This document shows positions 10,212 through 19,024 of a stretch of DNA of 64,000 nt, piece by piece; position 1 is the stretch's first letter; the number at the start of each line of letters is the position of its first letter. The DNA is from DASZQL01 sp964391865 (GTDB taxonomy: Bacteria > Planctomycetota > Phycisphaerae > Phycisphaerales > UBA1924), in the NCBI GenBank assembly GCA_964391865.1, contig CAYMNQ010000005.1, positions 1 to 64,000 on the forward strand, read 5' to 3'. The notes beneath the pieces are model-generated. The model searched no databases and was not told where the DNA came from. It saw nothing but the letters and a program-made list of their open reading frames with translations. The position numbers and the translations under genes were made by a program.

Positions 10212-10715
10212 GTGGACCAGAGCCTCATTATTCCGTTCATCAAGACGACGAAAGCTCTCTTTGAAACGATGTTCCAGATGACCGTCGACATCGGTGATCC
10301 GCGCGTGAAAGACTCGGCTGGTCCGAGCTTTGACGTGTCGGCGATCATCGGCATGTCGGGCGACATGGAGGGCGCGGTGGTGCTGAGCTTCCCGCGCGCG
10401 ACGGCGCAGCGGGTGGTGAGTCTGTTTACGGGGTCCGAGGTGGGCGATTCACCCGAGGACCTGTCTGACGCTGTGGGCGAGCTGGTGAATATGATCGCGG
10501 GTGGCGCGAAGGCGCATTTCCAGGGCCGCGCGGTGTCGATCTCGTGCCCGAGCGTGGTGATCGGCAAGGACCATGTGGTGTCCGGGCGCAAGGACGTGGT
10601 GTGCCTGGTGATCCCGTGCTCGTGCGACTGCGGCGAGTTCAACGTCGAGGTCGCGGTGCGTCCGTCGACCAAACCCGCGGGCACCGGCACGACACCGGCC
10701 GCCGCCGCTCACTGA
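10212..10715 (+). CDS. cheX: CheY-P phosphatase of the CheX/CheC family
   Basis: Expected to dephosphorylate CheY-P and end the motor signal. The 167 residues follow the CheX pattern: FIKTTKALFETMFQM at the N terminus, a SGDMEGAVVLSFP strand, then the helix SEDLSDAVGELVNMIAGGAK-type segment (here SPEDLSDAVGELVNMIAGGA) that carries the catalytic Glu and Asn in ELxNMI. The start is GTG at 10212, after cggaggagc. The tail from about 152 is Pro/Thr/Ala-rich and dispensable-looking. It sits between cheA and cheY, matching its role. Confidence 0.9.
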   Translation: MDQSLIIPFIKTTKALFETMFQMTVDIGDPRVKDSAGPSFDVSAIIGMSGDMEGAVVLSFPRATAQRVVSLFTGSEVGDSPEDLSDAVGELVNMIAGGAKAHFQGRAVSISCPSVVIGKDHVVSGRKDVVCLVIPCSCDCGEFNVEVAVRPSTKPAGTGTTPAAAAH

Positions 10716-10750
10716 TTCACTCGAACCCACATTCCCAGGGAACACACCCC

Positions 10751-11128
10751 ATGAAAATCCTTCTGATTGACGACTCGAAGACGATGCGGAACATTCAGCG
10801 TTCGATCCTGACGCAGATGGGTCACACGCAGATTGAAGAGGCGCAGGACGGCTTGGACGCGCTGAGCAAGGTGGGCGGGTTCTCGCCCGACCTGATCCTG
10901 GTGGACTGGAACATGCCGAACATGGACGGCTTGACGTTCGTGAAGCAGTTCCGGGCGAAGGGATTGAAGACGCCGATCATCATGGTGACGACGGAAGCGG
11001 AAAAGACGCGCGTGATCGACGCGATCAAGGCGGGCGTGAACAACTATGTCGTGAAGCCGTTCACGCCGGACGTGCTGGGCCAGCGGATCGCGGAGACGCT
11101 GACGAAGATGGGCATCGCGGTCTCCTGA
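10751..11128 (+). CDS. cheY: chemotaxis response regulator CheY
   Basis: Single-domain receiver that carries the CheA phosphate to the flagellar motor. The 125 residues contain the acidic pair DD (7-8), phospho-Asp 52 in LVDWNMPNMDG, Thr 80 in IIMVTT and Lys 102 in YVVKPF. No output domain follows. ATG at 10751 has caggga upstream; a longer overlapping frame from 10544 lies antisense-like to cheX and was ignored. Confidence 0.95.
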   Translation: MKILLIDDSKTMRNIQRSILTQMGHTQIEEAQDGLDALSKVGGFSPDLILVDWNMPNMDGLTFVKQFRAKGLKTPIIMVTTEAEKTRVIDAIKAGVNNYVVKPFTPDVLGQRIAETLTKMGIAVS

Positions 11129-11158
11129 TCGCGTTCTCGTCAAGGAGATCAAAGACGG

Positions 11159-12595
11159 ATGCCCGGAGCCCGAGACAACTCGTGGATCCAGATCGCCGTC
11201 GCGCCGAGCCGCATGTCGGCGGAGGTGATTGTCCCGGCGGGGTTCGACCTGTCGGTGATCACGCCGACGATGATGAAGATGGCGGCGCAGGAGGCGGGCG
11301 TGTTGAGCGGGCTGGCTCCGATGGAGCAGCTCGCGGATCTCTTTGCGCAGCCCGTGTGCGAGGAGACCCGCCGCGCGGTGATCGCGCGGGGCGTGGAGGC
11401 GGTCGACGGGACCGACGGTACGCTCGAATGGCTCATTGATGAAGAGGTGCAGGGCGGCGACCCGGACCAGTCGGGCGCGGTGAGTCACTACGACCGCTCG
11501 GCGTTCGTGCGCGTGTCGGCGGGGCAGGTGATCGGGAAGATCACGCCGGCGACGCCCGGGACCGACGGGGCGGATGTGCGTGGGGGTGTGGCGACGGCAC
11601 GGGCGGGGCGCGAGGTTCGGCTCAACGTTGACGACTCAATCGTCCGCGACGTGCACGGGAACCTGATCGCTCAGCGCACCGGGCTGCTGACCCGGAGGGG
11701 GAGTCTGGCGCGGATCGATACTGTGCTGGAGGTGGAGGGGGATGTTGACTTTTCGACGGGGCACATCGATTTTCCGGGCGATGTGGTGGTCGCGAAGGGT
11801 GTGCGCGAGCAATTCCGTGTGCGCGCCACGGGCTGCGTCACGGTGCGCGGTCGGATCGAATCCGCTCAGATCGAGTGCGGCGGCGACCTGATTGCCGAGG
11901 GCGGCGCGGCGGGGAAGGACGACGCGATCCTCGAGGTCGGCGGGTCGATGAACGCGCGGTATCTCGACGGCGTGATCGCGCGCGTGAACGGCGACCTCAT
12001 TCTCGACAGCGAGGCGATCAACTGCCAGATCGAAGTGAACGGCGACGTGCGTTCGCCCGGTGGTTCGGTGATCGGCGGGAAGCTGTCTTCGAGCGGGCGC
12101 GTGACCGTCAACGATCTGGGCGGCGAGGCGGGCGTGCGGACCACGGTCGTGCTGGAGCGACCGATCGGGCTCGCGGGCGTGATCGAGCGGCTTGACCCGT
12201 GCTTGACGCGGCTGAGGCGTCGGATCGCTGAACTCGATAGTGAGCTGGAGCGCATCAACGACGGTAAGCGTAAGTTGAGTTCCACCGATAAGGAACGCTC
12301 GACGGAATTGGAGTTCGAACTGCACCGTCTGTCGGACCGTGTCACGCGGTGCGCGATGCTGCGCGACCTGGCGGCGGAGCGGATCAAGGAGTACAGCCGG
12401 CGTGAGGTGCTGGCGCTCGGGCGCGTGTATCCCGGCGCGACGATCACCTGCGGCGCGCGGACCGTGTCGATCACGCGCGAGCTGCGCGGGCCGGTGCATA
12501 TCCGGGCCGACGCGGGCGGGCGGCTGGTGTATCGGAGTGACTCGGATGAAGAAGAGCGGCCATTGATCGAGGTTGGAATTTCGCAGGTCGCGTGA
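11159..12595 (+). CDS. FapA/DUF342-family polymer-forming-like protein
   Basis: Length 478. The N-terminal ~170 residues and the following repeated beta segments (VEGDVDFSTGHIDFPGDVVV, VRGRIESAQIECGGDLIAEG, VNGDVRSPGGSVIGGKL) form the stacked, beta-helix-like core of the FapA/DUF342 family. A charged, coiled-coil-like helix follows (about 335-405, from CLTRLRRRIAEL), and a short beta segment closes the protein. The biochemical role of the family is not established. The gene is embedded between cheY and cheB with 30- to 40-bp gaps, and has its own aaggag site, so it is co-transcribed with chemotaxis genes. A role in organising or localising the chemosensory apparatus is only a guess. No signal peptide or membrane segment is seen. 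Confidence 0.8.
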   Translation: MPGARDNSWIQIAVAPSRMSAEVIVPAGFDLSVITPTMMKMAAQEAGVLSGLAPMEQLADLFAQPVCEETRRAVIARGVEAVDGTDGTLEWLIDEEVQGGDPDQSGAVSHYDRSAFVRVSAGQVIGKITPATPGTDGADVRGGVATARAGREVRLNVDDSIVRDVHGNLIAQRTGLLTRRGSLARIDTVLEVEGDVDFSTGHIDFPGDVVVAKGVREQFRVRATGCVTVRGRIESAQIECGGDLIAEGGAAGKDDAILEVGGSMNARYLDGVIARVNGDLILDSEAINCQIEVNGDVRSPGGSVIGGKLSSSGRVTVNDLGGEAGVRTTVVLERPIGLAGVIERLDPCLTRLRRRIAELDSELERINDGKRKLSSTDKERSTELEFELHRLSDRVTRCAMLRDLAAERIKEYSRREVLALGRVYPGATITCGARTVSITRELRGPVHIRADAGGRLVYRSDSDEEERPLIEVGISQVA

Positions 12596-12634
12596 ACGGC
12601 GGAACGTCATCTCTCCTTTGCCTCGGAGTGATCC

Positions 12635-13735
12635 ATGAAAGTGCTCATCGTCGACGACTCGGCGTTTATGCGGAAAGCGATCGGGACCATGCTCGAGTCG
12701 GACCCCGACATCGAGGTCGTCGGCAAGGCGCGGAACGGCAAAGAAGGGCTGGAGCTGGCGAAGTCGCTGCAGCCGGACGTCATCACGATGGACATCGAGA
12801 TGCCGGAGATGGACGGGCTGACGGCGCTGCGGCGGATCATGTCGGAGTGCCCGGCGAACGTGCTCATGTTCAGCTCGCTGACGAAGGAAGGCTCGGCGGC
12901 GGCGCTGACGGCGCTGCGGCTCGGGGCGGCGGACGTGCTGGCGAAAGAGCAGTCGCAGATCTCGACGAACATCATGAGCATGCAGGGCGAGCTGATCGCG
13001 AAGGTGAAGGCGCTCGGGGCGGCGCACCGGCACCGCAAGACGCTGCGGCAGACGGCGATGAACCGCACGATCAATCAGGTCCCGGTGTTCAAGCCGGGGC
13101 TCTTTGATCTGGTGTGCATCGGGTCGTCGACCGGCGGGCCGCCCGTGCTGGAGACGGTGCTGTCGGCGTTGCCCGCGGACTTCAGCGCGCCGATTGTGGT
13201 GGCGCAGCACATGCCGGAGATGTTCACACGCTCGATGGCGGAGCGGTTCTCGACCATCTGCAAGATGCCGGTGGTGCACGTGGAGGACGGGATGGCGGTG
13301 CAGCGCCGAACGATCCACATCTGCCCGGGCAGTCACAATACTCATATCTCCCGCATCCCCGGCACGAGCGCGCAGTTCCGGCTGACGGTGAATCAGGAAC
13401 CCAAGTCGGCGATCTACAAGCCCAGCGTCGACGCGCTGCTCGAATCGGCGGCGACGGCGTCTGGCGCCCGAACACTCGCGGTGGTGCTCACCGGGATGGG
13501 CGACGACGGCTTGCGCGGGGCGCGCCCGCTGCACGAGAAGGGCGGCGTGCTGATGGCGCAGAGCGCCGAGACGTGCGTGGTGTACGGCATGCCGAAGGCG
13601 ATCACGGAGAACGGGCTGATCATCGCGTCGCTGACGCCGACGCAGATCGCGAAGGCGCTGGGGTCGCTGTCGCCCGGCGGCGCGATTGTGCCGCCCGTCA
13701 CGCATGATTCAACGGCGCTGCGCAAAGCGGGCTGA
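12635..13735 (+). CDS. cheB: chemoreceptor methylesterase/deamidase CheB
   Basis: Removes receptor methyl groups (and deamidates Gln) when its receiver domain is phosphorylated by CheA. The 366 residues have an N-terminal receiver with Asp 53 (TMDIEMPEMDG), a linker at about 125-150, and the esterase domain with the catalytic triad Ser 165 (GSSTGG), His 192 (AQHMP) and Asp 290 (GMGDDG). It closes the che operon. No clear intrinsic terminator follows; a small gc-rich hairpin near 13790-13804 has no T-tract. Confidence 0.96.
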   Translation: MKVLIVDDSAFMRKAIGTMLESDPDIEVVGKARNGKEGLELAKSLQPDVITMDIEMPEMDGLTALRRIMSECPANVLMFSSLTKEGSAAALTALRLGAADVLAKEQSQISTNIMSMQGELIAKVKALGAAHRHRKTLRQTAMNRTINQVPVFKPGLFDLVCIGSSTGGPPVLETVLSALPADFSAPIVVAQHMPEMFTRSMAERFSTICKMPVVHVEDGMAVQRRTIHICPGSHNTHISRIPGTSAQFRLTVNQEPKSAIYKPSVDALLESAATASGARTLAVVLTGMGDDGLRGARPLHEKGGVLMAQSAETCVVYGMPKAITENGLIIASLTPTQIAKALGSLSPGGAIVPPVTHDSTALRKAG

Positions 13736-13869
13736 CCGGGGGATCGCACATCCGGCGCTTCGATGAAATACGAATGGGGCGGTCACGAAGAACGCCCTTG
13801 CGGGCGCGATCGGTGCGCGTGCGGTACGCTGGCGCGACGCGATCGGCGAGGCACGCGAGGGTTCGCTCG

Positions 13870-14718
13870 ATGGGGATCGAATGGCAGAACGTGACGAAGC
13901 GCTACGGCTCGCTGACGGCGGTGAGCGGGTTGTCGCTGAGCGTTCGCGCGGGGGAGATCTTCGGTTTGCTCGGGCCGAACGGGGCGGGGAAGTCGACGTC
14001 GATGTCGATCGCGGTGGGGCTGCTGCGGCCGGATGAGGGGCGCGTGCGGATCGGCGGGGTGGGCGATCCGTCGGACGCGGCGGTGCGCCGGCGGATCGGG
14101 CTGGCGCCGCAGTCACTCTCGCTGTACGAGGACCTGACTGCCGAGGAGAACCTGGCGTTCTTCTGCGAGATCTACGGCATGAGCGTCGCGGCGCGGACGG
14201 AGCGCCTCGACGCGTTGTTCGAGTTGATCGGGCTGAGCGATCGGCGGCGGGCGCGGGTGTCGACTTTCTCGGGAGGGATGAAGCGACGGCTGAATCTTGC
14301 CGCCGCCCTGGTGCATGACCCGGAGTTGGTGCTGCTCGACGAGCCGACGGCGGGTGTCGATCCGCAGTCTCGGAACTCGCTGTTCGATCTCGTGCGGCAC
14401 CTGAAGTCGGCGGGCAAGACGGTGGTGTACACGACGCACTACATGGAAGAGGCGCAGAAGCTGTGCGACCGCGTGGCGATCATGGATCGCGGCAAGATCA
14501 TCGCGCTGGGCACGGTGCAGGAACTCATCGGCGTGCACGGCGGGGGCAGCACGCTGACGATCGGCACGGACCAAGCAGAGGAACGGCTGCCGACGAGCGA
14601 TCCGATCGGCGACATCGCGCGGCTGCGCGAGCGGAGTGATGTGCGGACGATCAGCCTGCACCAGCCGGACTTGGAATCCGTGTTCTTGAATCTGACCGGG
14701 CGGCGGCTGCGAGACTAG
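13870..14718 (+). CDS. ABC transporter ATP-binding protein (ABC-2 exporter type)
   Basis: Powers the permease encoded just downstream. The 282 residues hold the Walker A loop GPNGAGKST (35-43), Q-loop in GLAPQSLSLYEDLT, signature FSGGMKRR, Walker B LVLLDEPTAGVDP and the switch His in VVYTTHYMEEA. The PQSLSLYEDLTAEENL wording and the C-terminal 'DLESVFLNLTGR' segment are typical of ABC-2 drug/polymer/Na-exporter ATPases. ATG at 13870 is preferred over 13774 because it begins directly at the conserved GIEWQNVTKRYG start and has gaggg upstream. Substrate unknown. Confidence 0.92.
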   Translation: MGIEWQNVTKRYGSLTAVSGLSLSVRAGEIFGLLGPNGAGKSTSMSIAVGLLRPDEGRVRIGGVGDPSDAAVRRRIGLAPQSLSLYEDLTAEENLAFFCEIYGMSVAARTERLDALFELIGLSDRRRARVSTFSGGMKRRLNLAAALVHDPELVLLDEPTAGVDPQSRNSLFDLVRHLKSAGKTVVYTTHYMEEAQKLCDRVAIMDRGKIIALGTVQELIGVHGGGSTLTIGTDQAEERLPTSDPIGDIARLRERSDVRTISLHQPDLESVFLNLTGRRLRD

Positions 14719-14766
14719 CGGTGTGTGTTATTGCGTCCCATGTTCTGCTCTCCGACGGCGATCATC

Positions 14767-16101
14767 ATGCTGAAACCCATTCTCGCGATCGCGATCAAAG
14801 ACCTTCGGCTGCTGCTCCGAGACAAGCCCGCGCTGTTTTTCGCGTTCGGGCTGCCGCTGCTGTTCGGGATCTTCTTCGGCACGGTCTTCGGCGGCGATGG
14901 GGGGGCGAAGACGTCGCGCGTGCCCGTGATCCTGGTGGATGAGGATCAGAGCGAGCGATCGGCGAAGTTCGCGGGGAAGCTGAAGGGCTCGTCGGATTTC
15001 GATGTCACGGAAGCCCCGCTCGAGGCGGCGGCTGAACTGGTGCGAAAGGGTCAACGCACGGCGTACATCCGCATCACGAAGGGCTTCGGCGAGAAGAGCT
15101 CGTTTTTCTGGGGCGACCCGGCGGAAATCGAAGTGGGCGTCGATCCCGCGCGGTCGATCGAGGCGCAGATGCTCGAGGGGATCGTCACCAAGCACGCGTT
15201 CGAGCAGCTCAGCGAGAGCTTCACGAACCAATCGGCGATGACCGACAGCCTGATGCAAGCGCGGCAGCAACTCGAATCATCAACAGAAATCGAACCGGTG
15301 CGGCGGGACATTCTGTCTCGGCTGTATTCGAGTCTGGATTTGTTCGCCGCCGACCTGCCGAAGCTGCAGAGTGACTCCGGCGATGCGGCAAGCGGCGCGG
15401 TGATTGATGACGGCGCGGCGCCAGCGCGCGGGTTTGAGCCGGTGCGCGTGTCGGTGAAGAAGGTTGAGAAACCGGCGGCGGCGGGCGGGCCGAAGAAGCC
15501 GCGGAGTTCTTACGCCGTTTCGTTCCCGCAAGGGATGATCTGGGCGGTGCTGGGGTGCGCGGCGGGGTTCGGGATCGGGCTGGTGATCGAGCGGACGAAG
15601 GGCACACTGCTGCGCCTGCGGACTTCGCCGCTCACGTGGACGCACATTCTGCTGGGAAAAGCGGTGGCGTGCTTCATCGCCACCATGCTTTCGATGTCGT
15701 TCCTGATGCTCGTCGGCGTGTTTGTCTTCGGCGTGCGTCCGGACTCCACGCCGCTGCTGATTCTTGCGATGGTGTGTACGGCGCTGTGCTTCGTGGGGAT
15801 CATGATGCTGCTGTCGGTGCTGGGGCGGAGCGAGGCGTCTGCGGGCGGGATCGGGTGGGCGGCGTGCCTGGTGATGGCGCTGCCGGCGGGCGGGACGGTG
15901 CCGCTGTTCATTCTGCCCGAGTGGATGCAGAAGCTCGCGAGTTTCAGCCCGGTGAAGTGGGGTATTGTTGCAATGGAGGGCGGGCTGTGGCGTGGCTACT
16001 CGCTGGGGGAGATGCTGCTGCCGTGCGGGATTCTGCTCGCGATCGGGGCGGCGGGGTTCACGATCGGGAGCGTCGTCTTCCGCCGGCTTGAAGTCGCGTG
16101 A
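14767..16101 (+). CDS. ABC-2 type transporter permease
   Basis: Membrane partner of the preceding ATPase. One N-terminal membrane segment (FFAFGLPLLFGIFFGTVFG) is followed by a large extracytoplasmic region (about 45-255, including a VEVGVDPARSIEAQMLEG segment typical of the family) and then five to six membrane segments. The C-terminal half has WTHILLGKAVACF and LPEWMQKLASFSPVKW, ABC-2 family hallmarks. The start is uncertain: ATG 14767 begins at the conserved MLKPILAIAIKD; ATG 14740 or GTG 14725 would add 9-14 residues. None has a strong ribosome site. The gene follows the ATPase by less than 50 bp. Confidence 0.87.
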   Translation: MLKPILAIAIKDLRLLLRDKPALFFAFGLPLLFGIFFGTVFGGDGGAKTSRVPVILVDEDQSERSAKFAGKLKGSSDFDVTEAPLEAAAELVRKGQRTAYIRITKGFGEKSSFFWGDPAEIEVGVDPARSIEAQMLEGIVTKHAFEQLSESFTNQSAMTDSLMQARQQLESSTEIEPVRRDILSRLYSSLDLFAADLPKLQSDSGDAASGAVIDDGAAPARGFEPVRVSVKKVEKPAAAGGPKKPRSSYAVSFPQGMIWAVLGCAAGFGIGLVIERTKGTLLRLRTSPLTWTHILLGKAVACFIATMLSMSFLMLVGVFVFGVRPDSTPLLILAMVCTALCFVGIMMLLSVLGRSEASAGGIGWAACLVMALPAGGTVPLFILPEWMQKLASFSPVKWGIVAMEGGLWRGYSLGEMLLPCGILLAIGAAGFTIGSVVFRRLEVA

Positions 16102-16110
16102 GCGGCCCGA

Positions 16111-17442
16111 TCAGTTGAGTTCCAAGCAACACCACGCGGTGCGCTGGTCGATCGTGACCGGCGCGAGGGCGTGGATCTTCACCTCGGCGTCGAGCAGGTG
16201 GCGCACCGCTTTGGGCGTGGGGGTGAAGACGTGCGCGATCGGTGGGCGGCGGGTGTCCAGGGGCATGACATTGGCGGCGGCCATGGCGATGAGATCGAGG
16301 TGGCGCTTCGCCCACGCGGTGACGGCGACGAGGCGCTCGACGGCGCGCTCGGCGTTGGCCGCTGTGCTGATGAGGACGTGGAGCGAGCCCTCGCGGTCGC
16401 CGGCGAGCTCGACCGAGTGGTCTTCGGGGCAGCGGACGGCGAGGGGGACCAACCCGGCGATGTGCCGGTAGAGCGTGGGTTCTGGCGCGTGATGTTCGAT
16501 CGGCGCGCTCGATGCGTTCGGCGCTGCGGCGGTGGGCGGCACCACAGCCGTCTCAGAGCAGACGCTTGTGGTGGCACGGGGATGATCCGTGCGCGTCTTG
16601 GGCGCGGGCTGCGCGGCCGGCGCTGGCTGCAAGATGAGCTTTGCCGCGTGTTCGAGTGAGAGGTCGGTCGAGCCGCGGAACAGGACCACCGCGCCGGTTG
16701 GCTTCAGCTTGCTGACGACGCCCGCGAGTTCGACGTTCCTGCCTAGGAACGCGCTGCACGCCTCGGCGATGCGCTCGACGACGGTGTTGGCGTCCTCGTC
16801 CGACGCGCCGACAACCGCCACTCCGAGGCGCAGGGACGCGGGCGTTTCGCCGCTGGTGGGGCACGCGAGCGACTTCACGCTGCGGTAGGCGGCGACGACG
16901 GCGGCTTCGTTCGCGCCGGAGAGGAGCGTCGCGTGCGTCACGCCGCCGATGCGTGCGAGGCGGTGGGCTTCCGACTCGTCGCACAGGACGATCCACCGAT
17001 TGGCGGCACCGGCGGCTCGGATGGCGCCGGGCAGGTCGGTGACGGGGCCTGGGCTGTCTGCCGGGGAGATGGGCGCGGCGCCGAAGAGTTCGACGCTGCA
17101 CTGATGCTGGCGCAGCCGGAGCATGGCGACGGGGCGCGCGATTTGCTCGCTGACGGCGCGGGCGTACTGCGCGGGCCAGGGAGAGCCGTGGATCGGCAGG
17201 TGCCCGGCGAGGAGGAGTTCGATCTCAACGCCGGGCGTCGGCGCGGCGAGGCGCGGCTGCGGCGCTCGGGCCGGCTGGGGTTCGCTGATCGCGGGGATCG
17301 AGCGGGTTTTCGATGAGTCGTCGGCGCGCTCGTCGTTGTCGGCGGCGGGGCTGCCGAGGAAGAGTTCCGCGAGCGCGTCATAGCCGGTGTCGGCAAGGAG
17401 CACCTGCTGGGCGGCGGCGTGATGTGGAGAGGGTCCGGTCAT
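16111..17442 (-). CDS. FlhG/MinD-like protein apparently lacking the Walker A loop
   Basis: Length 443; not confidently assigned. Residues ~85-250 read like the later half of a FlhG/MinD-type ATPase: ATLLSGANEAAVVAAYRSVK resembles the strand-helix after the switch region, and LGVAVVGASDEDANTVVERI plus AEACSAFLGRNVELAGVV resembles the family's VVNR...FLG...LGVI segment. At the expected P-loop position there is only LLLAGHLPIHGSPWP, without GKT. A Pro/Ala linker (about 290-340) partly encoded by a palindromic repeat joins a C-terminal domain with no recognised relative. It overlaps nothing but begins 14 bp after the ParA-CBM48 gene, so the two are one operon and perhaps partners. ATG 17442 chosen from the operon spacing and the preceding gagg-type site. 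Confidence 0.6.
   Translation of the reverse strand: MTGPSPHHAAAQQVLLADTGYDALAELFLGSPAADNDERADDSSKTRSIPAISEPQPARAPQPRLAAPTPGVEIELLLAGHLPIHGSPWPAQYARAVSEQIARPVAMLRLRQHQCSVELFGAAPISPADSPGPVTDLPGAIRAAGAANRWIVLCDESEAHRLARIGGVTHATLLSGANEAAVVAAYRSVKSLACPTSGETPASLRLGVAVVGASDEDANTVVERIAEACSAFLGRNVELAGVVSKLKPTGAVVLFRGSTDLSLEHAAKLILQPAPAAQPAPKTRTDHPRATTSVCSETAVVPPTAAAPNASSAPIEHHAPEPTLYRHIAGLVPLAVRCPEDHSVELAGDREGSLHVLISTAANAERAVERLVAVTAWAKRHLDLIAMAAANVMPLDTRRPPIAHVFTPTPKAVRHLLDAEVKIHALAPVTIDQRTAWCCLELN
16539..16587 (-). repeat. small palindromic element, copy 1 (inside a CDS)
   Basis: Minus-strand pattern gatc-cccgtgccaccaca, then gtctgctctgagac, then gtggtgc. It aligns with copies at 43138-43183 and 55404-55448 in the same orientation. 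Here it is read in frame as part of the Pro/Ala linker of the FlhG-like protein, without a stop. Confidence 0.7.
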
Positions 17443-17455
17443 GGGAGCCTCCGGG

Positions 17456-18823
17456 TCAGCCGGCGGCGCTGAAATACGCGGCGCCGGTGGGATCGCCGAC
17501 GAGGATGATGCTGTCATCATCGCCGAACGGGTTACGCTCGACAAGCGGGTTGTGCGGGTCGGCGATCCAGCGCCCGTCGATGACGACGCGGTAGCGGAAT
17601 CGCCCGGGCGGGATGGGGACGCAGGCTTCGTGGACGCCCAGTTGCGGGTTGTAGCGCATGGGCGTGGCGGTGGGGGACCAGGCGTTGTGATCGCCCGCGA
17701 TGAACAGGCGGGACTGCGGCCCGGCGGGCTGGACGAAGAGGACGCCCTTCGACGTCTGACGCACGCCGAAAAGGTAGCCGTGGCGATCGGCGGTGAGCTT
17801 CGGGTCGGCGGCGGGCTGCGCCGGCGGGTCGAGCTCGCGCATGACGCGCGAGACATCCGGGTCGGCGTCGAGTTTCGCGTTGAGTTCGTGGCTGCGCTGC
17901 GCGAGCCGGCGGGCGCGGGCCGCGAGTTCGGCGGCGCGCGAGCCGACGGGCTGGCGTGCGTCGGCGAGGTCGGCAGTGACTTCGAGCGCCGGCGCGATCG
18001 AGGAGAGCGAGTCAGCGGCGGAAAAGAGTTCGTGCGTCGCACTCGGCTCGTCCGCGTGCGCGATGAACCAGTCGGCGAGTTCGGCGTAGTCGGCGCTGCC
18101 CGGCGCGTCCGGCGCGTGCTCGATGACGGGCATGCCGAGCGACGCGGCTTCTTTCAGCGCGCGGTCGGCGCGGATGACGACGGGGAGCACGCAGTCCGCC
18201 ATGCGTTTCCGGATCTGCGACAGGATGTCCTCGGCGAGGTTGGCGCCGGTGTCGTGCATGGTGGGCAGGATGTGATAGGGGGTCATCACGCCCATGCGCC
18301 GCGCGAGGGCTTTGATCGTGGCGATCTGCTTCTCCGCGCCGGCCAGCGCGAAAAAGGCGGTTTCGACGGGGATCAGCACGCGCGATGCGGCGCGGAGCGC
18401 GTTGAAGGTGAGCAGCCCGATGGAGGGCGGGCAGTCGATGAGGCACCAGTCGTATTGGTCGGCGAATCGGCGCAAAACGCCGCCGAGGCGGAGATCGCGG
18501 TCGTCACGGTCCGCGAGCCCGCCTCGGGCGGCTTCGAGCCCTGCGAGCTTGGAGCTGCTGGGCGCGAGATCAAGATTTCGCGCAACGCGCCAGATCAGGC
18601 GTGCCGCGTCGATGGGTCGTTCGCTGGGGAGGAGCATCGCGTCGCCGATCTGAAGATCGAGCTGCTCCTCGGGGATCGCGAACCCGAGCGCGCAGTGCGA
18701 CTGCGGGTCCATGTCGACGAGGAGCGTGCGTTGATCTCTTTTGGCGAGTGCGGCGGCGAGATTGATGGCGGTGGTGGTTTTTCCACTGCCGCCCTTTTGA
18801 TTGATGATCGCAACCGTGCGCAT
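17456..18823 (-). CDS. ParA-family ATPase with C-terminal CBM48/AMPK-like domain
   Basis: Length 455. The N-terminal ~270 residues are a ParA/MinD-type ATPase: deviant Walker A IINQKGGSGKTTTAINLA (about 7-24), switch I DMDPQSHCALGF and Walker B region YDWCLIDCPPSIGLLTFNAL. Such enzymes dimerise with ATP and position cargo. A charged helix (~290-345) links to a C-terminal ~90-residue early-set domain of the CBM48/AMPK-beta type, with FIAGDHNAWSPTATPM, then GRFRYRVVIDGRW and ADPHNPLVERNPFGDDDS. CBM48 domains usually bind alpha-glucans, so this fusion is odd. The ATG at 18823 has gagg nine bases upstream. No parB or origin is adjacent, so plasmid/chromosome partitioning is not implied. Confidence 0.85.
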   Translation of the reverse strand: MRTVAIINQKGGSGKTTTAINLAAALAKRDQRTLLVDMDPQSHCALGFAIPEEQLDLQIGDAMLLPSERPIDAARLIWRVARNLDLAPSSSKLAGLEAARGGLADRDDRDLRLGGVLRRFADQYDWCLIDCPPSIGLLTFNALRAASRVLIPVETAFFALAGAEKQIATIKALARRMGVMTPYHILPTMHDTGANLAEDILSQIRKRMADCVLPVVIRADRALKEAASLGMPVIEHAPDAPGSADYAELADWFIAHADEPSATHELFSAADSLSSIAPALEVTADLADARQPVGSRAAELAARARRLAQRSHELNAKLDADPDVSRVMRELDPPAQPAADPKLTADRHGYLFGVRQTSKGVLFVQPAGPQSRLFIAGDHNAWSPTATPMRYNPQLGVHEACVPIPPGRFRYRVVIDGRWIADPHNPLVERNPFGDDDSIILVGDPTGAAYFSAAG

Positions 18824-19012
18824 GCGGGCCTCGGGGTGACGACGGTGCCCGCCGCGCTCCACTCGCGGCCGGGGTCCGCCAACATCTGCCGAAGACGCCC
18901 TGGGAGCCGGTTGGCTGCAAGGGAATTCCGCGGTGATATCGGGCGATGAGGCGGAAAGTCTTGACTCGGGCGGTTCGGCACCCCGAATGGGTGGGGGTGG
19001 GTTGGAAGGTCG

Positions 19013-19018
19013 TAGACT
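19013..19018 (+). promoter_or_regulatory. -10-like box TAGACT of the GNAT gene (leaderless)
   Basis: TAGACT, then six bases, then the ATG at 19025. No Shine-Dalgarno is present. Confidence 0.45.
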
Positions 19019-19024
19019 GGCGCG

